A stretch of DNA of 64,000 bases from Flavobacteriia bacterium (GCA_015999765.1 JAECQR010000008.1:32183-96182); one strand, 5' to 3'. Positions 33,570-43,872 are shown, counted from the stretch's first letter. Program-made: numbers and translations. Notes: generated by a model not told the origin, from the letters alone.

Positions 33570-35159
33570 ATGATTAAAATGAAGAATTTTCTTGTATCAG
33601 CCGCAGTTTTTTTTGGCGTCTGCATCATTTATTTTGTAATAATGACCTCCAAAACCGATGGGAATTTCACCTATCTGCTTGATGATGCTTATATTCATCT
33701 GGCTTTGGCAAAAAATTTCGCTTTGCATGGAGTATGGGGAATGACGCCTCATGAATTTTCATCATCGTCTTCATCACCGGTTTTTACGTTTTTAATTTCA
33801 CTTTTAATGCGGATTTTTGGTAATTCTGCACTGATCCCATTGGTTATTAATCTCCTCTGCGCTGTTGGCATTCTTTGTTTTCTTACAAAATACTTCAGGC
33901 GTTTCTCGATCAAGACAAATTTTATTCTGTTATCGGTTCTTTTTACGGTATTTTCGGCAGCACTACATCTTCAGTTGTTTTCAGGCATGGAGCATCTTCT
34001 GCAGGTTTTGCTGGTGATTCTCAATATTTACTTCTTCACAGATTGGATTTCGGGCAATTTTACAAAAAGAAATTCACTTTACTTTTTTTATGGAACTGTT
34101 TTGCTGTTGGGATTAGTGCGATTCGAAATGATGTTTTACTTTGTTTCATTAGCTTTCTTTTTAGCTTTACTAAAGAAGTTTAGAGAATCACTTCTAATTC
34201 TGATTTTGGGCCTTGGACCTGTTTTGATCTTCTGTTATTTCAATTACCAGCAGACCGGTCACCTGTTTCCAAATTCTGTTGTAGTGAAGGGGGCGCGCAT
34301 CGATTTATCAGGTAATGTTTTCGGGCAGATTAAGGATGTATTGCTATCGGCACTGCAGAACCGAAGTTTTTACAAAAGGTGTCTCCTTCCACTCTTATTG
34401 CTTGGCGCCGTTATTTTTGCTGATTTCAAAGAAAGAAGATCTTTGAAAGAATTTTATCTGAAAAATTTTCTTTTGCTTGCCTGGGCTGCGACTTTATTGC
34501 TTCACAGCATGTTTGCTGATTTAAAAAGCATTTTACGGTACGAAGCTTATTTAATGGTTGCATTTGCTATGTTAATCCTGCCGCGACTTACCGGTTATTT
34601 CGAAGATTTTAAAGTTGCCTCTAAAAAAAATTACATTCTTACGTTTTTGATCTTGGGAAATATCATCCTGATGTTTTCGAAAATGGTTTTTTCTCATAAA
34701 ATTTTAATGTATGGATCGAAAAATATTTACGAACAGCAGGTACAGGCAGGTAAATTTTTGCATACCTATTATAATGATGCAAAAGTAGTGGCTAATGATA
34801 TCGGGGCGATGTCGTACTTTACAGATATTCATTTGTTTGATATTGTAGGACTTGGTTCACCACAAATTATGGAGTTTAATCAAAGAGCAGATTATTCTGA
34901 GCGCGCATTTGGTAAGTATGTAGGAGATTACAGCAAAGAACAGAATTATCAGCTTGCAATAGTTTATAAAGAATGGCTTCGGGGCTTTGTTCCGGCTGAA
35001 TGGGAGGAAGTCGCTGTGCTGACTATTGAAAGCAATGCAGTGGTCTCGCAGCCCGATGTAACTGTTTATTGTATTAATCCTGCAATTAAACAGTCTTTAA
35101 AAAACAATATCCGAAAATTTAACTGGAATAAAAATGTGAAAGTGAGGATAATTGAATAG
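33570..35159 (+). CDS. Polytopic membrane protein, GT-C glycosyltransferase-like
   Basis: 529 residues, N-terminal membrane helix, then FTYLLDDAYIHLALAKNFA, the DDAYIH motif typical of the catalytic loop of ArnT/arabinofuranosyltransferase-like GT-C proteins. Eight to ten more helices follow, then a soluble C-terminal domain with VVANDIGAMSYFTDIHLFDIVGLGSP, a stretch found in this class in bacteroidetes. It should move a sugar from a polyprenyl-phosphate donor at the outer face of the inner membrane. The acceptor is unknown. Probably one transcript with the gene upstream. There is no hairpin terminator before the rpsL promoter. Confidence 0.78.
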   Translation: MIKMKNFLVSAAVFFGVCIIYFVIMTSKTDGNFTYLLDDAYIHLALAKNFALHGVWGMTPHEFSSSSSSPVFTFLISLLMRIFGNSALIPLVINLLCAVGILCFLTKYFRRFSIKTNFILLSVLFTVFSAALHLQLFSGMEHLLQVLLVILNIYFFTDWISGNFTKRNSLYFFYGTVLLLGLVRFEMMFYFVSLAFFLALLKKFRESLLILILGLGPVLIFCYFNYQQTGHLFPNSVVVKGARIDLSGNVFGQIKDVLLSALQNRSFYKRCLLPLLLLGAVIFADFKERRSLKEFYLKNFLLLAWAATLLLHSMFADLKSILRYEAYLMVAFAMLILPRLTGYFEDFKVASKKNYILTFLILGNIILMFSKMVFSHKILMYGSKNIYEQQVQAGKFLHTYYNDAKVVANDIGAMSYFTDIHLFDIVGLGSPQIMEFNQRADYSERAFGKYVGDYSKEQNYQLAIVYKEWLRGFVPAEWEEVAVLTIESNAVVSQPDVTVYCINPAIKQSLKNNIRKFNWNKNVKVRIIE

Positions 35160-35228
35160 TATTGAACTTCACAGCGTAATATTATGATAACCTTGCTTTT
35201 AAATATAAATATATTTGGAGGCAACTTA

Positions 35229-35258
35229 TTGCAGATTAAAAAATATTACTTACTTTTG
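35229..35258 (+). promoter_or_regulatory. Promoter of the rpsL-rpsG-fusA-rpsJ operon
   Basis: TTG (35229-35231), 19-base spacer, TACTTTTG (35251-35258). The leader is only about 20 bases. The spacer starts with the same 13 bases as the rpmE2 promoter. Confidence 0.85.
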
Positions 35259-35282
35259 CACCCTAAAATAAAAAGCAATTAA

Positions 35283-35696
35283 ATGCCTACTATTCAACAA
35301 TTAGTTAGAAAAGGAAGAGTCGCACTTACCAAGAAGAGTAAATCGGCTGCACTTGATTCCTGTCCACAAAGACGAGGTGTATGTACAAGAGTATATACTA
35401 CCACACCTAAGAAACCTAACTCTGCACTTAGAAAAGTTGCAAGGGTAAGACTTTCTAACGGTAAAGAAGTCAACGCTTATATCCCGGGCGAAGGACACAA
35501 TCTTCAAGAGCACTCGATAGTATTGGTACGCGGAGGAAGGGTGAAAGACCTACCGGGAGTACGTTATCACATTGTTCGTGGAGCTTTGGATACCGCAGGA
35601 GTAAACGGAAGAACTCAGAGAAGATCCAAGTACGGAGCTAAGAGACCAAAACCAGGTCAGGCAGCTGCAGCACCTGCAAAAGGAAAGAAAAAGTAA
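35283..35696 (+). CDS. rpsL: 30S ribosomal protein S12
   Basis: 137 residues. S12 lies at the decoding centre. [24 protein letters not shown] and [13 protein letters not shown] are seen; both lysines that mutate to streptomycin resistance (in PKKPNS and in RVKDLP) are the sensitive type. The C-terminal tail is Ala/Lys-rich and a little longer than in enterobacteria. First gene of the str operon. Confidence 0.98.
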   Translation: MPTIQQLVRKGRVALTKKSKSAALDSCPQRRGVCTRVYTTTPKKPNSALRKVARVRLSNGKEVNAYIPGEGHNLQEHSIVLVRGGRVKDLPGVRYHIVRGALDTAGVNGRTQRRSKYGAKRPKPGQAAAAPAKGKKK

Positions 35697-35721
35697 TCAT
35701 TAATTTTAAAGAAACGAAACA

Positions 35722-36198
35722 ATGAGAAAGACGAAAGCGAAAAAAAGACCGTTGTTACCGGATCCTAAATTTAATGATCAGCTGGTAACGAGATTTGTGA
35801 ACAATTTAATGCTTGACGGTAAAAAGTCAATCGCATTCAAAATATTCTATGATGCTTTAGATATCGTAGAAAGCAAAAAAGGAGAGAACGAAAAAACTTC
35901 TCTTGAAATCTGGAAAGATGCTTTAACCAACGTAATGCCGCACGTAGAAGTACGTTCACGCAGAATCGGTGGTGCTAACTTCCAGATCCCAATGCCAATT
36001 CGTGCTGACAGAAAAATCTCTATGGCAATGAAATGGTTAATTAAATATTCTAAAGCAAGAAACGATAAATCAATGGCTCAGAAATTAGCTGCTGAAGTTA
36101 TCGCTGCTGCTAAAGAAGAAGGTGCTGCTTACAAAAAGAAAACAGACACTCACAGAATGGCTGAAGCAAACAAAGCATTTTCACACTTTAAATTCTAA
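35722..36198 (+). CDS. rpsG: 30S ribosomal protein S7
   Basis: 158 residues. Primary binder of the 3' domain of 16S rRNA and assembly organiser of the 30S head. Seen: [36 protein letters not shown] and [19 protein letters not shown]. It follows rpsL by 25 bases and precedes fusA by six. Confidence 0.98.
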   Translation: MRKTKAKKRPLLPDPKFNDQLVTRFVNNLMLDGKKSIAFKIFYDALDIVESKKGENEKTSLEIWKDALTNVMPHVEVRSRRIGGANFQIPMPIRADRKISMAMKWLIKYSKARNDKSMAQKLAAEVIAAAKEEGAAYKKKTDTHRMAEANKAFSHFKF

Positions 36199-36204
36199 TC
36201 TGAA

Positions 36205-38322
36205 ATGGCAAGAGATCTTAAACTTACAAGAAACATCGGTATCGCTGCTCACATTGATGCAGGGAAAACCACCACTACAGAAAGAATTTTATTTTATTCC
36301 GGAAAGAATCACAAAATTGGTGAAACTCACGAAGGTGGTGCTACTACCGACTGGATGGAGCAGGAAGCTGAAAGAGGGATTACTATTACATCTGCAGCAG
36401 TAACTGTAGACTGGAAATTCCCTACTGAACAAGGCAAACCTCTTCCGGAAGCTAAAGATTATCACTTCAACATTATTGATACACCGGGACACGTTGACTT
36501 TACCGTAGAGGTAAACCGTTCACTTCGTGTATTAGACGGACTTGTATTCCTTTTCTCTGCAGTTGATGGTGTTGAGCCTCAGTCTGAAACCAACTGGAGA
36601 CTTGCGGACAACTATAAAGTTGCTCGTATGGGCTTCGTAAATAAGATGGATCGTCAGGGAGCTGACTTCCTGAACGTTTGTAAGCAGGTGAAAGAAATGC
36701 TGGGATCTAACGCAGTTCCAATCGTTTTGCCTATCGGTGACGAAGCTGATTTCAAAGGTGTTGTAGACTTGGTAAAAAACCGTGCGATTGTATGGCACGA
36801 TGAAAACCACGGTTCTACCTTTGATATTGTAGATATCCCGGTTGAAATGACTGACGAAGTTAGACAGTTCAGAGCACAGCTGATTGAAGAAATCGCTGCT
36901 TATGACGAAAATCTTCTTGAGAAGTTTATGGAAGACGAAAACTCCATTACTGAAGAGGAAATTCACCGCGCATTAAGAGCTGCAACCTTGGATATGAGTA
37001 TCATTCCGATGACATGTGGTTCTTCATTCAAAAACAAAGGAGTACAGTTTATGCTTGATGCTGTTTGTAGATACCTTCCTTCACCAATGGATAAGGAAGC
37101 AATCGACGGAACAGATCCAAGAACAGACGAGCCTATTTCAAGAAAACCTTCAGTAACTGAGCCTTTCGCGGCATTAGCTTTTAAAATTGCAACAGATCCT
37201 TTCGTAGGAAGACTTGCATTCTTCAGAGCTTATTCAGGAAGACTTGATGCTGGTTCTTACGTTTTGAACACAAGATCAAACAATAAAGAAAGAATATCCC
37301 GTATCTTCCAGATGCATGCCAACAAGCAGGAGCCAATCGATTATATCGAGGCTGGAGATATTGGTGCAGCAGTTGGATTTAAATCCATCAAGACGGGTGA
37401 TACCCTTTGCGATGAGAAACATCCTATTGTTCTAGAATCGATGGTTTTCCCAGATCCTGTAATCGGTATCGCGGTAGAGCCTAAGACTAAAGCTGACCAG
37501 GATAAAATGGGTAACGCTTTGGCTAAATTAGCTGAAGAAGATCCAACTTTCCAGGTTAAAACTGACGAAGCTTCAGGGCAGACGATCATCTCCGGTATGG
37601 GTGAGCTTCACCTCGACATTATTGTTGACCGTATGAGAAGAGAGTTCAAAGTTGAAGTTAACCAGGGACAACCTCAGGTAGAATACAAAGAAAACCTTAC
37701 AATGTCTGCTAACCACAGAGAAGTTTACAAAAAACAATCTGGTGGACGTGGTAAATTTGCTGATATCGTGTTCGAATTGGCTCCGGCTGATGACAACAAA
37801 CCAGGTCTTGAATTCATCAATGAAATCAAAGGTGGTAACGTTCCGAAAGAATATATTCCATCTGTAGAAAAAGGTTTCAAAGAAGCAATGAAGAATGGTC
37901 CTTTGGCAGGTTTCGAAATCGAAGGTATTAAAGTAACTTTGAAAGACGGATCTTTCCACCCAGTGGATTCAGATGCACTATCTTTCGAACTTGCTGCGAA
38001 AATGGGCTTCAAGGAAGCTGGTAAAAAAGCAAAACCAGTTATCATGGAACCTATCATGAAAATTGAAGTGGTAACACCGGAAGAATATATGGGTGATATC
38101 GTAGGTGACCTTAACAAGAGACGTGGTACCATTAATGGTATGGACGACAGAAACAACGCGAAAGTGATCAAAGGATTCGTTCCACTTTCAGAAATGTTTG
38201 GTTATGTTACTACATTGAGAACACTTTCTTCAGGTAGAGCAACATCTTCAATGGAATTCGAAAAGTATGAAGCAGCTCCAACTAACGTTGCTGAATCTGT
38301 AATCGAAAAAGCAAGAGGTTAA
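36205..38322 (+). CDS. fusA: Elongation factor G
   Basis: 705 residues, a translocase GTPase. G1 [16 protein letters not shown]2 around [11 protein letters not shown]3 DTPGHVDFT and G4 NKMDR are intact; domains II-V follow with [18 protein letters not shown] and the C-terminal [20 protein letters not shown]. No tuf gene follows, unlike the Escherichia coli str operon; rpsJ comes next after 19 bases. Fusidic acid sensitivity determinants were not examined in detail. Confidence 0.98.
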   Translation: MARDLKLTRNIGIAAHIDAGKTTTTERILFYSGKNHKIGETHEGGATTDWMEQEAERGITITSAAVTVDWKFPTEQGKPLPEAKDYHFNIIDTPGHVDFTVEVNRSLRVLDGLVFLFSAVDGVEPQSETNWRLADNYKVARMGFVNKMDRQGADFLNVCKQVKEMLGSNAVPIVLPIGDEADFKGVVDLVKNRAIVWHDENHGSTFDIVDIPVEMTDEVRQFRAQLIEEIAAYDENLLEKFMEDENSITEEEIHRALRAATLDMSIIPMTCGSSFKNKGVQFMLDAVCRYLPSPMDKEAIDGTDPRTDEPISRKPSVTEPFAALAFKIATDPFVGRLAFFRAYSGRLDAGSYVLNTRSNNKERISRIFQMHANKQEPIDYIEAGDIGAAVGFKSIKTGDTLCDEKHPIVLESMVFPDPVIGIAVEPKTKADQDKMGNALAKLAEEDPTFQVKTDEASGQTIISGMGELHLDIIVDRMRREFKVEVNQGQPQVEYKENLTMSANHREVYKKQSGGRGKFADIVFELAPADDNKPGLEFINEIKGGNVPKEYIPSVEKGFKEAMKNGPLAGFEIEGIKVTLKDGSFHPVDSDALSFELAAKMGFKEAGKKAKPVIMEPIMKIEVVTPEEYMGDIVGDLNKRRGTINGMDDRNNAKVIKGFVPLSEMFGYVTTLRTLSSGRATSSMEFEKYEAAPTNVAESVIEKARG

Positions 38323-38341
38323 TCTTTAAATCTAAATTAAA

Positions 38342-38647
38342 ATGTCACAAAGAATCAGAATAAAATTAAAATCTTACGATTACAATTTAGTAGATAAATC
38401 TGCTGAGAAAATCGTGAGAACGGTAAAAGCAACCGGCGCTGTTGTAAACGGCCCGATTCCTTTGCCAACGAATAAGAGAATCTTCACAGTGTTGAGATCT
38501 CCGCACGTAAACAAAAAAGCAAGAGAACAGTTCCAGCTTTCAGCTCACAAAAGACTGATGGACATCTATTCTTCTTCTTCTAAAACTGTAGATGCACTAA
38601 TGAAATTAGAGCTTCCTTCAGGAGTTGACGTAGAAATTAAAGTGTGA
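38342..38647 (+). CDS. rpsJ: 30S ribosomal protein S10
   Basis: 101 residues: [51 protein letters not shown]10 is a head protein of the 30S subunit and also the NusE partner in antitermination. In many bacteria it is followed directly by rplC; here it ends the str operon and a terminator follows, while rplC lies 8 kb further on. Confidence 0.98.
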   Translation: MSQRIRIKLKSYDYNLVDKSAEKIVRTVKATGAVVNGPIPLPTNKRIFTVLRSPHVNKKAREQFQLSAHKRLMDIYSSSSKTVDALMKLELPSGVDVEIKV

Positions 38648-38669
38648 TAATCGCACTTTGCTATGATAG

Positions 38670-38701
38670 AAATCCCTTTTCGCAAGAAGAGGGATTTTTT
38701 T
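38670..38701 (+). terminator. Terminator after rpsJ
   Basis: Arms AAATCCCTTTT (38670-38680) and AAGAGGGATTT (38687-38697), loop CGCAAG, then T residues. Nearly the same element occurs at 39764-39796. A small stem AAAGTG/CACTTT also overlaps the rpsJ stop. Confidence 0.88.
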
Positions 38702-38725
38702 ATAGATTTACATTAAATATAATTA

Positions 38726-39565
38726 ATGAAAAATCTCATTATTGTCTTTCTGCTCATATCAGTTGCGTTGTCTGCGCAAACCCATCGCTTCATCTACGAA
38801 TATAAGTTCAAAAGTGATTCGCTCGCCAAAGATTTCCGTAAAGAAAATATGGTTCTGGATGTAAATCCCGATGAAGTGAAATTCTATCCCTATGTGTATG
38901 CCGAAAACGATTCGCTGAATAAAGTCCGTGATTTCAAAAATATTATGTGGGATGATGCGGTTCCAGCGCTAAAACGTAAAAGCGGTTCAAACACCAACAT
39001 TTCTTATTTTCTGCTGACCGATTTTTTCAGCCTAAAAACTGAAGATAAAATTTTGTGGACGCTTACCAATGAAACAAAGAAATCTGGGGATTATCTTCTG
39101 CAGAAAGCTACTGCCGGTTTTGGCGGCAGAAAATGGATTGCCTGGTTCAGCAAAGATGTTGCAGTGGATGAAGGTCCTTATAAATTCCGCGGATTGCCGG
39201 GACTTATTTTTGAAATTAACGATGACCGGAATAATTTTATTTTCAATTTAATCAAAAGTCAGAAATTCAACAACACGTATGACACCTCAGAATTTCTGGA
39301 AAAGTTTGCGGGAAAGAAACCCATCGAAATCAGCGAAAATTTTCTGAATAAAAAGAAATTGGAAATGTTTAATGATCCGCTGCGGGATTTCAAAGAGCAG
39401 TTTAAAAACAGCAGCGGTTCCGGAACATTTATGGTTATGGGGACACAGGTAAAAAGCGCGGAACAGTTTAAAGAACTTTCCGAAAATTTTCAGGAGATGC
39501 TCCGCAAGGAAAACAATCCTATTGAAATTGATAAGGCCTTAAAGTATCCGCTTAAGAAAAAATAA
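38726..39565 (+). CDS. GLPGLI-family secreted protein
   Basis: 279 residues with a signal peptide (MKNLIIVFLLISVALSAQ) and the naming motif in YKFRGLPGLIFEI near residue 157. The family is common in bacteroidetes and has no proven function; a DPP4-type aminopeptidase is not implied. Middle stretch: DRNNFIFNLIKSQ; C-terminal third: SGTFMVMGTQVKSAEQFKEL. The last 55 residues have a degraded copy at 45735-45900. Preceded by the rpsJ terminator. Confidence 0.88.
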   Translation: MKNLIIVFLLISVALSAQTHRFIYEYKFKSDSLAKDFRKENMVLDVNPDEVKFYPYVYAENDSLNKVRDFKNIMWDDAVPALKRKSGSNTNISYFLLTDFFSLKTEDKILWTLTNETKKSGDYLLQKATAGFGGRKWIAWFSKDVAVDEGPYKFRGLPGLIFEINDDRNNFIFNLIKSQKFNNTYDTSEFLEKFAGKKPIEISENFLNKKKLEMFNDPLRDFKEQFKNSSGSGTFMVMGTQVKSAEQFKELSENFQEMLRKENNPIEIDKALKYPLKKK

Positions 39566-39584
39566 GTATCAGGGAATGTGGCCA

Positions 39585-39686
39585 ATGAAAAATGTTGCGC
39601 AATATGAAAATTTCAGAAAACAACCACGAATCATATCATTCGAAGAAGAATCACTGATTGACAATGAGCATAAATTTTGGAATTAA
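39585..39686 (+). CDS. Possible 33-residue ORF, unknown
   Basis: ATG at 39585 to TAA at 39684. The predicted peptide begins MKNVAQYENFRKQPR and is hydrophilic and acidic towards the end. Composition looks coding-like, but no family is recognised; it may be a fragment of a lost gene rather than a gene. Low confidence. Confidence 0.2.
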   Translation: MKNVAQYENFRKQPRIISFEEESLIDNEHKFWN

Positions 39687-39763
39687 AGACAGAATCAGGA
39701 AGTATAGTTAGCCTTTATAATTAATAGCTTAAGGTTTTTCCAGATAAATAACTAATTTTAAGT

Positions 39764-39796
39764 ATATCCCTTTTCGCAAGAAAAGGGATATTTTTT
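39764..39796 (+). terminator. Duplicate of the rpsJ terminator
   Basis: Eleven-base perfect stem ATATCCCTTTT/AAAAGGGATAT with loop CGCAAG, then T residues. Twenty-one of the central 22 bases equal those at 38672-38693. No convincing gene ends immediately before it. Confidence 0.8.
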
Positions 39797-39884
39797 GTCG
39801 AAGAAAGGATCTTAATACACCAATTGCCGGCTTTAAGCACCGAAACAACTCTGATATAATTGGCTGTATATTAAACATGTAAAA

Positions 39885-39906
39885 TTTGTCCACCCCTTTG
39901 TCCACC
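39885..39906 (+). repeat. Direct repeat upstream of the metalloprotease gene
   Basis: TTTGTCCACC occurs twice with a 12-base period, 63-84 bases before the ATG. Candidate binding site; nothing proves this. Confidence 0.5.
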
Positions 39907-39937
39907 GCTATTTTTAGGTATTTTTTCTCAGTAACTT

Positions 39938-39945
39938 TAGTTTTG
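39938..39945 (+). promoter_or_regulatory. Possible -7 element of the metalloprotease gene
   Basis: TAGTTTTG, fitting TAnnTTTG, 23 bases before the ATG. The -33 region lacks TTTG, which could mean that an activator is needed. Confidence 0.4.
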
Positions 39946-39968
39946 TTCGCAATTCAAAAAATACTTTT

Positions 39969-42900
39969 ATGAGAAAAATTTTATTACTAATTGTAATACA
40001 CCTGAGCTTTGGATATATGTGGGCTCAGCACGAGCTACCTCCGATTGCTAAGGACATTTCCGCTTACAAAACACAGGCGGGGAAATCGGATGCGTTCAAA
40101 ACGGTTTCCTTATTTACACAGGCGGTTGCTAACAAACAGCAGAAGTATCAGGACGCTTTTTCCGAAGGTGTAGTGTTAGAACTCAATAAGGCCCGCTTAT
40201 CTTCTCTCTTTAAAACTAAAGATGCAGCCTTGCGTTTTACTCTTCCATTTAACAAAGGAAACATTAATGTTGAACTTTTGAAGGTTGTTCAAAACGATAT
40301 TCTGGTAGAAACGAATGTTTCGGCCACTGAAAAGTATTCCACAGGAATTTATTATCGTGGTATAATAGATGGTGATCACCATTCTACAGTAACGCTCAGT
40401 ATTTTTGACGATGATGTAGCAGGCATTATTTCTTCTCCAAGTCTGGGAAATATAGTTTTGGCCAAAGCTAAAAATTCTGATGAATATATCTTTTATTCTG
40501 CTGAGTCATTGAAGGATAACTTTGGTTTTGTTTGCGGCACACCCGATGACCAGGAAATTATGCCTGTCTATCCAACACAAAATATTAGTGCTGACAAAGC
40601 ATTGCATAGTAATAAACGGGTTAGAATTTATTATGAAGTCGCCAACGATATTTATAAAGCCAAAGGAAGTTCCGTGGAACAAACCGTGAACTGGATCAAT
40701 GCTGTTCACAATAATGTAAGTACGCTCTATTATAACGAAGGGTTGCGGGTAGATTTGCACAAGGTCTACGTATGGACAACTGTAGATCCGTATGCAAACG
40801 AAACTAGTTCAGCTACCTTATTGCCGAAATTCCGACAAAACCGAGCGACCTTTGACGGAGATTTGGCGCACTTCGTCAACTTGAAATCTCAGTTTGGAGG
40901 ACGTGCCTATTATAGTTCTTGTACCAGCAGTAACAAACACGCGTTTTCAGGCTTATTCGATTCTTCTAGTAATGTTCCCACTTATTCCTGGACTGTGGAA
41001 GTGATCACTCACGAGATTGGTCATAATCTGGGTTCGCCTCATACACAAAGTTGCTTTTGGAATGGTAATAATACCGCAATTGACGGTTGTGTGTCATCGG
41101 AAGCCAATCCATGGAACACTTCTATCACGTGTCCAAACGGTCCTATGCCCGCGGCTAATGGCGGAACCATTATGAGTTACTGTCACACCCAGCCTTCCGT
41201 GGGCATTAATCTGTCATTAGGATTTGGCACGCAGCCGGGAAATGTAATCAGAAACAATGTAGCTGCTGGAACCTGTTTCAACAGTTCAAGGATTTATTAT
41301 GTGAAACCGGGAGCTACCGGAGACGGAACTTCCTGGACCAATGCCGGTAATCTAAGCTATGTTTTAAGACATTTGCACAACAACCAGGCAGCAAGCAATT
41401 TTGATGCTACCATACCTGTCCAGGTTTGGGTGCAAAAAGGGACACACGTTCCTACGCATCAATATGGCGGCGGAGCTACCAGAGACAGAACTTTTGTGCT
41501 CGTGAAAGATGTACAGATCTTTGGCGGTTTCAATGGTGATGAAACCAGACTGGAACAAAGAAAGGCCGGTCAAAACGAAACGATTTTAGATGGCGGAAAA
41601 GTAAGCGCGCACGTGGTAGTAAGCGCGGGGGCTGTAGGTGCAGCGCTGCTTGACGGATTTACCATAATGAATGGTAATGCTGCAAGCGATAACAGTTTTA
41701 GCATCAACGGTCAGACAATAGATCACCGATATGGCGGCGGAATACTGATGAACAACTCATCTCCAGCTATTACAAATTCCATTTTTAAAAATAATTATTC
41801 TGTAAACCGGGGCGGTGCTGTATATATGCTCAATGACTCAAAACCTGTTTTTCAGAATGTGGTCTTCACCCTGAATGAAGCAGGCAGCAATGGCGATGGT
41901 GGTGCAATATATACAGATACCAATAATAACAGAGGCTTTCTTACATTGATCAACTGTACAATTGCTAATAATAAAGCCAGCGATGGTGGAGCGATCCGTT
42001 TTAACCATAATATTACGGTGAAGTTCTCTAATAATATTTTTTACAATAATACGAGCACCAATAACAGCGGAACATTAAACAGTGAGTTTTCTTTCAATTT
42101 TTCTGAGAGTGATTTCTCTACCAGAAACAGCAGCAATATTAAGTCTAATATTTTCCAATACTATACAAAAGGAACTGATACTTACAACCAAAATCCGCAG
42201 TTGGAGAATACGTTTAGATTGTCAAGTTCAAGCCCGGCGATAAATAAAGGTAAAAATGATCTCTACATAGACGTGTCGGCCAACATTGTAAAATCCCAGA
42301 AGGATGTTGAATCTAAAACGAGAATCGTAAATACCACTATCGACTTGGGCGCATCGGAAAGACAATGCACAATATCCGCGCCGGTTACGGCTAACCAGAC
42401 AATCGTGCTCTGTGGTGTAAATAAAGTGAGTGATTTAATATCTAAAATAAACTCACCTACGATATTGGTATATGCAAGCACTACAGCTTATGATCCTTTG
42501 GCCTCCACTGCAACTCTTACCAATGGTCAGACTTATTACATTACTAAAGTCGATACCAGCGGTTGCACTAGTAGTCTTGTTCCAGTAAAAGTCAGTATTG
42601 TAGCTGTTCCTACCGCACCAGCGGTGACGCAGCCTGCGGTAATCTGCGCGGGTCAGGTCACTTTGGGTCAGCTAAGCGTCGCGGGTGCCAATCATCAATG
42701 GTATAGTGCCGCTACAGGTGGAAATATTTTACCTGCAGCTACAGTTATTGAACGAAACAAAACCTATTACGTTAGCCAAAACCCTAACGGTTGCGAATCG
42801 GCAAGAACTGCTTTTACCGCGAATAAATTCTATGATCTACCAGCCGCACCTGTAGTAACACAACCAGCTGCAACATGTGCAGGTCAACTCACATTGGGTC

Positions 42901-43793
42901 AGCTTAGCGTTACAGGTAGCAATCTTAAATGGTACAATGCTGCTACGGGTGGCAATGTATTACCGGCAAATACAGTTATCGAACCTAATGAAACTTATTA
43001 CGTTAGCCAAAATCCTAATGGCTGCGAGTCGCCTAGAGCCACATTTATCGCGACTAGCATTTATGAGATACCTGCTGCACCAGCTGTAACTCAGCCTGCG
43101 GAAGCTTGTGAAGGAACCGTAAGCTTAGGTAATGTAGTTGTTTCGGGTACGGGAGAGGTAAGATGGTATGACGCAGCGGTTGGCGGTAATCAACTGGAGT
43201 CCTCTACCATTGTGAAAGAAGGTGTTACCTATTACGTAAGCAGAAGAACCAATAACTGCGAGTCTGTAAGAACATCTTTTGTGGCACTCAATATAAAGGC
43301 TTATCCTGCTGCACCTACGGGAAATACCAGCCAAACATTGCCTTTTGGGTCTAAAGTATCAGATATTGAGATCTTAAGCAGTAGTAACGTTACTTGGTAT
43401 GCAACCCAAAGTGATGCTAATGCTAATATAAATCCGCTGGCAAATGACCATATTTTGGTGACAGGAAAATACTATCCGGTTTCATCCAACGGTACCTGCA
43501 GAACGATGGGAGCAGCGTTTAATATTACCATAGAGGCAGTTTTAGGCACATCCCAGGATGTTAATAAAGCAGCGGCGATCTATCCAAGCCCTTTCAGAGA
43601 TGTGCTTTATGTGAAGAATGATGCAATGATTACCAATATCAAAATTTATTCGGCCACGGGCAGTTTAATATTTAACAAAAACCTAAATGTGAAAGAGTCC
43701 AGCATCAATACACAGCAGTTTCCAGCAGGCGTGTATACGGTAAAACTCACCACCGGAAACCGGGAAATCATTAAAAAAGTAATTAAAAAATAA
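39969..43793 (+). CDS. Secreted reprolysin-like metalloprotease with beta-helix, Ig-like repeats and T9SS tail
   Basis: 1274 residues. Signal peptide (MRKILLLIVIHLSFGYMWAQ), a propeptide-like region, then an M12B-type catalytic domain with HEIGHNLGSPH (His348, Glu349, His352, His358) and the Met-turn IMSYCH (Met402). Residues about 440-790 look like a right-handed beta-helix (VKPGATGDGTSWTNA, GGAVYM, GGAIRFN). Five Ig-like modules of about 77 residues follow (797-1188); three share PAVTQPA, ATGGN and TYYVSQNPNGCES. A type A sorting domain starts near 1196 (IYPSPFRDVLYVKN). It should be exported by T9SS and act outside the cell. Substrate unknown. Lies in the interruption of the ribosomal superoperon. 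Confidence 0.92.
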   Translation: MRKILLLIVIHLSFGYMWAQHELPPIAKDISAYKTQAGKSDAFKTVSLFTQAVANKQQKYQDAFSEGVVLELNKARLSSLFKTKDAALRFTLPFNKGNINVELLKVVQNDILVETNVSATEKYSTGIYYRGIIDGDHHSTVTLSIFDDDVAGIISSPSLGNIVLAKAKNSDEYIFYSAESLKDNFGFVCGTPDDQEIMPVYPTQNISADKALHSNKRVRIYYEVANDIYKAKGSSVEQTVNWINAVHNNVSTLYYNEGLRVDLHKVYVWTTVDPYANETSSATLLPKFRQNRATFDGDLAHFVNLKSQFGGRAYYSSCTSSNKHAFSGLFDSSSNVPTYSWTVEVITHEIGHNLGSPHTQSCFWNGNNTAIDGCVSSEANPWNTSITCPNGPMPAANGGTIMSYCHTQPSVGINLSLGFGTQPGNVIRNNVAAGTCFNSSRIYYVKPGATGDGTSWTNAGNLSYVLRHLHNNQAASNFDATIPVQVWVQKGTHVPTHQYGGGATRDRTFVLVKDVQIFGGFNGDETRLEQRKAGQNETILDGGKVSAHVVVSAGAVGAALLDGFTIMNGNAASDNSFSINGQTIDHRYGGGILMNNSSPAITNSIFKNNYSVNRGGAVYMLNDSKPVFQNVVFTLNEAGSNGDGGAIYTDTNNNRGFLTLINCTIANNKASDGGAIRFNHNITVKFSNNIFYNNTSTNNSGTLNSEFSFNFSESDFSTRNSSNIKSNIFQYYTKGTDTYNQNPQLENTFRLSSSSPAINKGKNDLYIDVSANIVKSQKDVESKTRIVNTTIDLGASERQCTISAPVTANQTIVLCGVNKVSDLISKINSPTILVYASTTAYDPLASTATLTNGQTYYITKVDTSGCTSSLVPVKVSIVAVPTAPAVTQPAVICAGQVTLGQLSVAGANHQWYSAATGGNILPAATVIERNKTYYVSQNPNGCESARTAFTANKFYDLPAAPVVTQPAATCAGQLTLGQLSVTGSNLKWYNAATGGNVLPANTVIEPNETYYVSQNPNGCESPRATFIATSIYEIPAAPAVTQPAEACEGTVSLGNVVVSGTGEVRWYDAAVGGNQLESSTIVKEGVTYYVSRRTNNCESVRTSFVALNIKAYPAAPTGNTSQTLPFGSKVSDIEILSSSNVTWYATQSDANANINPLANDHILVTGKYYPVSSNGTCRTMGAAFNITIEAVLGTSQDVNKAAAIYPSPFRDVLYVKNDAMITNIKIYSATGSLIFNKNLNVKESSINTQQFPAGVYTVKLTTGNREIIKKVIKK

Positions 43794-43815
43794 TTACTGA
43801 AAAATAAATTTTAAT

Positions 43816-43856
43816 AAACAACAAGTCCGCCTCAAACTGAAGCGGACTTGTTGTTT
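43816..43856. terminator. Bidirectional terminator between protease and regulator genes
   Basis: Fifteen-base perfect arms (43816-43830 with 43842-43856, AAACAACAAGTCCGC and its complement) with an 11-base loop; T-containing tails on both sides. Confidence 0.85.
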
Positions 43857-43872
43857 CTTAAAAAGATGATAC

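Larger units (their letters stand above)
39566..39968. other. Gene-poor stretch: duplicated terminator, direct repeat and promoter
   Basis: A 403-base gap between the GLPGLI gene and the metalloprotease gene. It holds a short reading frame of 33 codons (39585-39686), a terminator almost the same as that of rpsJ (39764-39796), a direct repeat TTTGTCCACC (39885-39894 and 39897-39906) and a possible -7 element (39938-39945). Nothing else is recognised. Confidence 0.7.

Noticed and set aside
36205..38322. Antisense ORFs over fusA and the other ribosomal genes
   Set aside because: They lie wholly within conserved genes, show no family features and follow from the codon bias of the real gene.
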